From: Asparagopsis taxiformis
Lineage: Eukaryota > Rhodophyta > Florideophyceae > Bonnemaisoniales > Bonnemaisoniaceae
Direction of reading: 5' to 3'
Assembly: GCA_030407315.1 (NCBI GenBank)
Contig: JALQPE010003158.1
Span: forward strand, 1 to 64,000
DNA length: 64,000 nt
The notes under the pieces are model-generated. The model did no database searches. It had not been told where the DNA came from and worked only from the letters and a program-made list of their open reading frames with translations. The translations under genes were made by a program, and so were the position numbers. Each line of letters starts with the position of its first letter. Positions within the stretch are counted from its first letter, which is position 1. Below are positions 59,001-64,000 of the stretch, piece after piece.

Positions 59001-60617
59001 CGTGATGAACGAACATCAGCCACGACGGCTGGCCACGATGGCCTCGAGTTCAACCGCGACGCGTCGCTCGATGACGTTCTTGACGAGGAACCGGATTTCC
59101 TCGACGAACAGCGCGCTGCTGAAGACGATTCGGCACGCGTGCCACCAGCTGACGTTCAGCTTCCCATTACGAGGGACGAGCTTATCGAGGCTCAACGCGA
59201 GGACGCGTTCTGTCAAACGATACTGACACGACAGTCCGAGACGCAGGACGCTGCATTCTTCGAAGGCCACGATGGCCTACTCCGACGCCGGAACCCTCAC
59301 GATGAGGAACGTACACAAATCGTTGTGCCGGCTTCGTTACGGCCGCGGCTGCTGGAGTTAACGCACCACCACGTCCTCGCTGGACATCCCGGGCAAACGC
59401 GTATGTACTATACCCTACGGAGGACGTACTACTGGCCCGCGATGGCCGCCGACATCCACGCAACGGTACGAAACTGCGTTGGATGTGCGAAGAACCGCGT
59501 GAAGCTTCGCAAACGGACGAACCCGTTACGTTTATTTCCGGCTACGGAGCCGCTGCGAGACCTATGTATCGACATACTAGGTCCGCTTACGAAGACCACG
59601 CGTGGTAACCGATTTATCCTCGTGATAACGGACCGCTTCACGAAGCTAACTAGAGTCGTACCTCTACGAAATATCGATTCCGCCAACGTGGCGAGCGCGT
59701 TCGTCAACGCGTGGGTCTTCTCGTATGGACCCCCACGGACGCTCATAAGCGATAACGGAAAGCAGTTCGCTGCTAAGTTCTTCCAGCGCGTTTGCAACGA
59801 GATTGGCGTAACGAACGTCTTCACGTCGACGTACCACCCCCAAACGAACGGGCAGGTGGAGCGCTACAACAGGACGATCCTGGCGATGCTGCGCAATTAC
59901 GTGAACGAAAACCAGAACGACTGGGATCGATACGCATCGGCGTTAACGTTTGCGTACAACACGCATGTGCATTCGAGCACGGGCACGACACCCTTCGATT
60001 TGATTCTCACGAATCCACCGCCACCGTTGGCGCTACACACGTCGGTAACGAACCGCGAACTACCCGACGGGGGAGGGCGAGCCACTTACGTTCGTGAGCT
60101 CGCCACAACGATGGATAACGCGTATCGAACGCTGAAGGCCGCGCAGGCACGTTATAAACGAAAGTTCGACAAGCGAGTCCGTGTCTCGAATCGAAACATC
60201 CGCGCGGGAGAATACGTATTCATCGACCCGACAGACGGGACCACGAAGGGCACGAAGCTCGGCAACCACGCGTTGGGACCGTTCCGCGTACTACGTAACG
60301 ACGTACGAACGTTCGTCATCCAACGAGGAGACGTAGTTGAACGTGTCAACTCGGACCGCGTTGCGTACGCGCCAACGCCGGCGAACGCGCCCCCGCCGGA
60401 GCCATACGATGCCACCGAGGCAGACCTCGACAAGAACCGCGACGGTCCAGCGTATGTAGTAGACGACCTACTCAACCACCGCGTGAACGAGGACGGAACG
60501 TTAGACTTCCTCGTGAAGTGGGTCGGGTATCGTAACCCTACGTGGGAGCCCCGCCGGAACGTATCTGAGGAGAGCGTCTCCCGATACTTCGCACGCGTGC
60601 GACGAGCAACAACGTGA
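56028..60617 (+). CDS. pol: pol polyprotein of the chromovirus
   Basis: About 1530 codons open without a break. The first in-frame ATG is only at about 56172, so expression probably needs a -1 frameshift from gag. Protease: [14 protein letters not shown] near residue 178, an unusual form of the DT/SGA motif. Reverse transcriptase: [38 protein letters not shown] and [14 protein letters not shown] near residue 662, where Glu stands in the first catalytic Asp position of YxDD. RNase H: [43 protein letters not shown]. Integrase: [20 protein letters not shown] with CVGCAKN, then Asp in CIDILGPL, Asp in ISDNGKQF and Glu in GQVERYNRT with 35 residues between the last two. Chromodomain: [36 protein letters not shown] at residues 1470-1524. 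Confidence 0.93.
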   Translation: [1529 protein letters not shown]

Positions 60618-63124
60618 AAGGCCACGACGGCCCCCCGAGGACGCACACGAGCGACGGGTTAAGCGCACGCGTGCGCGACGTTGCACGATGCAACAAACGA
60701 AGGCGACGAGCCGCACGAACGAGAAGCGAAGGCACAACGAGTGGCCGGGACGTCCACCCTTGCGTTGGGGGGGCGCGATGCGTGCTAGAGCCGTCGCTCT
60801 TTTCGTTTTCGACACCATACGTTGGTGGAGGCACGAGCGCCAACGAAAGATTGGACGACGAGTCCACGCGCGGACGATTCACACGATGTGAAGAGCCACG
60901 ACTGGCTCGACAGTGTTGACCGTCCCACGGGCAAAGGTGACGACACCACGGGCCACGGACGGACAACACGTCAGATTTTTCGCGCGAAAAATTATACGAG
61001 GGCCAGCGGGCCATGGACGCACGGTACGAAAAATCGGGCCGATTACAGTGCGCTAACCCGGCAAAATCTCGGGACACGCGTGCCCCGAAAATTTCGTAAT
61101 TTTGGCATGTCACGTGAGCCATCGTACGTCCCCGTGGACAGCCGCTGACAACGAGTCGCATCGACCAACGAGGTCAACGCCAAACAGCTCGCGAGCTAAC
61201 GGCAACGTGACGCCGGAAGGCGGAGAAACGACGTAGGACGGACGCGTCCCCAACGAAGATGGCAACGGCCTCATTACGAAACTTCCCGCACGAAGCGGAA
61301 CGAAGCTATACGTTAGCCGACGAATTAGACCAACGGGTCTCAGCGCACGAAGCGCGCGAGTAAAGCGTGCGAACGACGAGCCAACGAGGCCGCGACGACG
61401 GACGGCGAACCGAATCGCCATCGTGAGGCACGACGCCGAACACGGTAGCCACGTACGGCAACCACGGAACGACACAACGGTGTCCTGCCACGCGGGCATA
61501 ACGAACGACGCGCGGAAGCGAAAAGCCCGCCGGCCAGTCGAACGCACGTAACGGAACACGAATACGCAACGGCGTACAAGCTGGTAGCCAACGTAAACGG
61601 CACAGCTGAAGGCAACAAGCCGACGAAAAGTTGGCTCACGTAACAGCCTCAAACGCCCGCGGGCATGCGAAACGACTGCGTCAATCGCGTCCCCGTCGGG
61701 TTCGCAAGTCGAATAAACGGAATTACGCAACGGCGTAGAGGGCGAGCATTACGTATGCCCAGGCGCACGTCGCACCACATAACGAATGAGCTAACGAAAC
61801 GCTCCTCGGACGCCGCAGCGAACGACGCTACCACGCGAAGTGGACTATCGCAACGATTGCGCCACCGGCTAACGTGAAGCCGCGGGAACGTGAAGCGCGA
61901 CGGCGCTAACGGTGTTAACGGCTATACGAAAAGCCAAGCCCGCCGGCAAAAAACGTTGTCTACGGAACCGCGACGCACCACGACGCACTGCCGCGTACAC
62001 GCAACGGCGTGAAACGTCAAACCAACTCACGCGCGAGTCGGCCTGACGCTTAGCGAATTTTTCGTCCGGCTCACCGGAGCGAATTAAATTGGCACCGACG
62101 TGCTACGTGCCAGAGAGCTCGAATGCTCAACGGAATTCGACACCCGACGGGGTTATCCGCACGAGGGACGACGGCGGAAACGAATTCCGAGATAGTTACA
62201 AAATGATAACGCCACTGGCCAACGTGAAGCCGCGGCAAACGCGAAGCGCGACGGCGCTAATAACGTCAACGGCTATACGAAAAGCCAAGCCCGCCGGCCA
62301 CCACGTCGTCAACGAAACCGCAACGTACTGCGACGCGCCACCGCGTACACGCCACGGCGTAGAACGTCAAACCGACTCACGTGCGTGTCGGTCTGACGTT
62401 CGACGAATTTTCCGCCAAGCTCATCGGAGCAAAATTAAAATTGGCACCGATGTGCTACGCGCTAAGGAGCTCGAATGCCCAACGAAATTCGACACCCGAC
62501 GGGGTTATCCGAACGAGAAACGACGGCGGAAACGATTTTCGAGTTAGTTACTAAATGATACGCACGCCAACGAGCTCTAGGATCGAGGTTAACGTACCAC
62601 TCGCAGTGAAAAGCCGCCGCTACGCGCCGCCGCTTTGCCGAATAATTGCGTGTGATACGAACCTGCCAACGGGCACGCGCCGCCGCGAACTCGAAGCACG
62701 GGCTACGTAAGCCATACGACACCCGACGGGGTAGACGCCACAACAAAAAAATTGTGGGGAGGGGCTTAACGCTAACCCCTCCCCCGCTGCAGACGACCTG
62801 CCAACACGTATTACGAAGCTCAACGGAGCCATGCGATTACGCAAAGAAACAAACGAAAGTTTACGAAGCAGCTCGATGCTAAAAGCTTACGAGGCCTACG
62901 ACTAACCACGGAACGACGCCAACGGGCGGGCCGCGATGATTACGAAGAGTCGGAGCGCACGCGCGCACTCCGGCGCCGTGGCGAACCGATCAGCCAACCG
63001 GGCCGCGTACGTTTCAACGAGATTTTTCGGGACAACTGCCACGTCCGCAGTTGTACCCGAAAAGGCGCCACGGCCCCGTGTCTCAGGCGCGTCCTAACGG
63101 GCCTCGCGTGGCCGGGACGTCCAC
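60618..63124 (+). other. Long 3' region of the chromovirus without clear genes
   Basis: 2.5 kb between the pol stop and the polypurine tract. Very rich in ACG, CGA and CGT words on the plus strand, as in the coding part. Open frames on either strand are Arg-rich by-products of this composition. It contains the tandem pair described next. Confidence 0.7.
61871..62570 (+). repeat. 350-bp tandem duplication in the 3' region
   Basis: AACGTGAAGCCGCGG occurs at 61871 and 62221, and AAGCCAAGCCCGCCGGC at about 61931 and 62281, exactly 350 bases apart. Both units end with a GATAGTTACAAAATGATA / GAGTTAGTTACTAAATGATA phrase. Units differ by many point changes, so the duplication is much older than the insertion itself. 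Confidence 0.85.
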
Positions 63125-63141
63125 GTGTGGGGGTGGGGCTG
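63125..63141 (+). promoter_or_regulatory. Polypurine tract before the 3' LTR
   Basis: GTGTGGGGGTGGGGCTG directly before TGTAG of the 3' LTR. G-rich, the expected primer for plus-strand DNA synthesis. Confidence 0.75.
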
Positions 63142-63804
63142 TGTAGTATACGTGGCAATTCCGAAATTGCGAATAATTACGATTTCCGCGGAATTACGAA
63201 TTTCCGCGGACCCGAGCGATGACAGCAATGCACGAACATTGCTGGCGCATGCGCGCGCGCAGTCAGCACACGTGTGCAACGAACGTATTGGCAACGGCCA
63301 ACGGACCAACGGGTCCCTACGTGTGACCCACAAGGTCCTTTCCCATTCGGGGACGTTACGAGCAGTGTTTACACTGTAAAGCGATGCCATCGTGGCCATA
63401 TAGGTATTGGCATCGTGCCGGGAGGGAAAGGGGACAAGACAACGATCGAGCAACGGCTCTAGTCTACGACTGACTTCTACGTTTTACGTTTACGTTCTGC
63501 CTAACGAGGCTTCGTCTCCGTTGAGCTGCGTACTCCCTACCCATCGCCGCACGTAAGGCTGATTGCGTGTAGTGCCTCCGGGCTTGGTTGAGAACGCCTC
63601 CGGTGACGTACCACCTCGTTTGCTAACGTAATCCTCGCGTGGATTGTTGCGTCGTGACGCTCGTGTCTACTCGCTAACCACTCTACCTTCTACCGTTCTA
63701 ACATACAGTCAAAACACCAGCGGGTGGACTGCTCGTTTCGTTTCGTAAGGACAGCGTGTCCACTGGCTCGTACCAGCTACTTCTAGAACTAACATCGTTC
63801 CACA
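63142..63804 (+). repeat. 3' LTR
   Basis: 663 bp, same ends as the 5' LTR. It has TTTTACG where the 5' copy has TTTACG, and GTTGAGC where the 5' copy has GTCGAGC; otherwise no difference was seen. Confidence 0.95.
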
Positions 63805-63809
63805 GGAAA
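63805..63809 (+). repeat. Target-site duplication GGAAA, right copy
   Basis: Matches 52920-52924. Confidence 0.9.
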
Positions 63810-64000
63810 CCCACGCATGATATCGCCCACAGACGGTGCAGTACTCGTTCGCGACGGATTCACCGTTGCACTGCACGACTTTGCCTCCCTGCTGCCCGAT
63901 GCAACCCTCCTCGTTGCAGATATCGACGGACAGCCCGATCCTGCCACTCTTTTGCCTCTGCACAACTCCTCGTTCCCGTCTGGCACCATAACGCTATTCC
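63810..64000 (+). CDS. Plavaka/CACTA-like transposase, continuation (runs off the window)
   Basis: Skipping the LTR element and one target-site copy, the codon phase of the first part continues here. The frame begins PRMISPTDGAVLVRDGFTVA and stays open to the last base. It includes HDFASLLPDATLLVADIDG, a plausible C-terminal domain of the transposase protein. No stop codon is reached in the window. Confidence 0.6.

Larger units (their letters stand above)
52925..63804 (+). mobile_element. Full-length Ty3/gypsy chromovirus, 10.88 kb
   Basis: Order: 5' LTR, primer-binding site, gag frame, pol frame (protease, reverse transcriptase, RNase H, integrase, chromodomain), a 2.5-kb 3' region without clear genes, polypurine tract, 3' LTR. 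The LTRs start TG and end CA, are 662 and 663 bp, and differ at only two places seen by eye (one inserted T near 53272/63488, one C/T near 53303). With the 5-bp target duplication this shows a very recent insertion. It landed inside a DNA-transposon transposase gene. Confidence 0.95.

Noticed and set aside
61110..61730. 206-codon minus-strand accessory gene in the 3' region of the chromovirus
   Set aside because: Arg/Val/Ser-rich, explained by the ACG/CGT word bias, and no conserved pattern or upstream signals.

Overview
The window is nuclear DNA of a photosynthetic eukaryote, most likely a red alga; this placement is inferred from gene content, not from a database search. Evidence: spliceosomal introns with GT..AG ends (five of the six placed are 81-99 bp; one is 777 bp), a eukaryotic ribosomal protein gene (eL37), a tRNA-Ile(AAT) followed by a T-run, plastid-type proteins (an ATP-synthase-I/CGL160-like membrane protein, an FAD amine-oxidase-like enzyme, a small duplicated membrane protein), an archaeal-type phosphoglycerate mutase, mostly intron-poor genes, and chromodomain Ty3/gypsy elements.

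Layout. Bases 0.8-26 kb form a compact gene island: tRNA-Ile; cofactor-independent phosphoglycerate mutase (two exons, one frameshift); FAD oxidoreductase (minus, one intron, two frameshifts); a plastid membrane protein; an alpha/beta hydrolase (three exons); a CBM48/AMPK-beta-like protein; a stand-alone PPIP5K/VIP1-type inositol pyrophosphate kinase; a NELF-C/D (TH1) homologue; eL37; a zinc-ribbon protein; the CGL160-like protein; a QWRF/augmin-8-like protein; an EIPR1-like WD40 protein; a nucleotide-sugar/triose-phosphate-type transporter; a BTB-BACK protein; an aquaglyceroporin; an F-box-like protein; and a fatty acid 2-hydroxylase. Neighbours are alternately convergent or divergent with short spacers.

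Bases 26-38 kb mix mobile-element debris (gag and DDE transposase fragments, repeated modules) with a Sel1-repeat gene flanked by 190-bp direct repeats, three paralogous GNAT acetyltransferases and a SAM methyltransferase. Bases 38-45 kb are a graveyard of host-gene pieces: a phosphate-transporter/ABC-ATPase chimera, a STAND-WD40 remnant, a second Sel1 gene, an oxysterol-binding protein with a stop at a conserved Trp, and an NDUFAF7/MidA-like fragment with in-frame stops. Bases 45-48.2 kb hold chromovirus fragments.

From 48.2 kb to the end there is a nested transposon: a hairpin and 43-bp tandem repeats, 24-bp tandem repeats, a minus-strand array of about 120-bp modules that each look like intron-microexon-intron, and a Plavaka/CACTA-like transposase. 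That transposase is split by a 10.9-kb chromovirus (52925-63804) with almost identical LTRs, a GGAAA target duplication, and gag and pol frames. The transposase frame resumes after the 3' LTR and runs off the window.

The most novel signal is the microexon array at 49.0-50.15 kb. Exon modules of 12, 15, 18 and 30 nt, all multiples of three, sit between splice motifs matching those of the confidently modelled introns of this genome, and two of the three frames stay open across the array.
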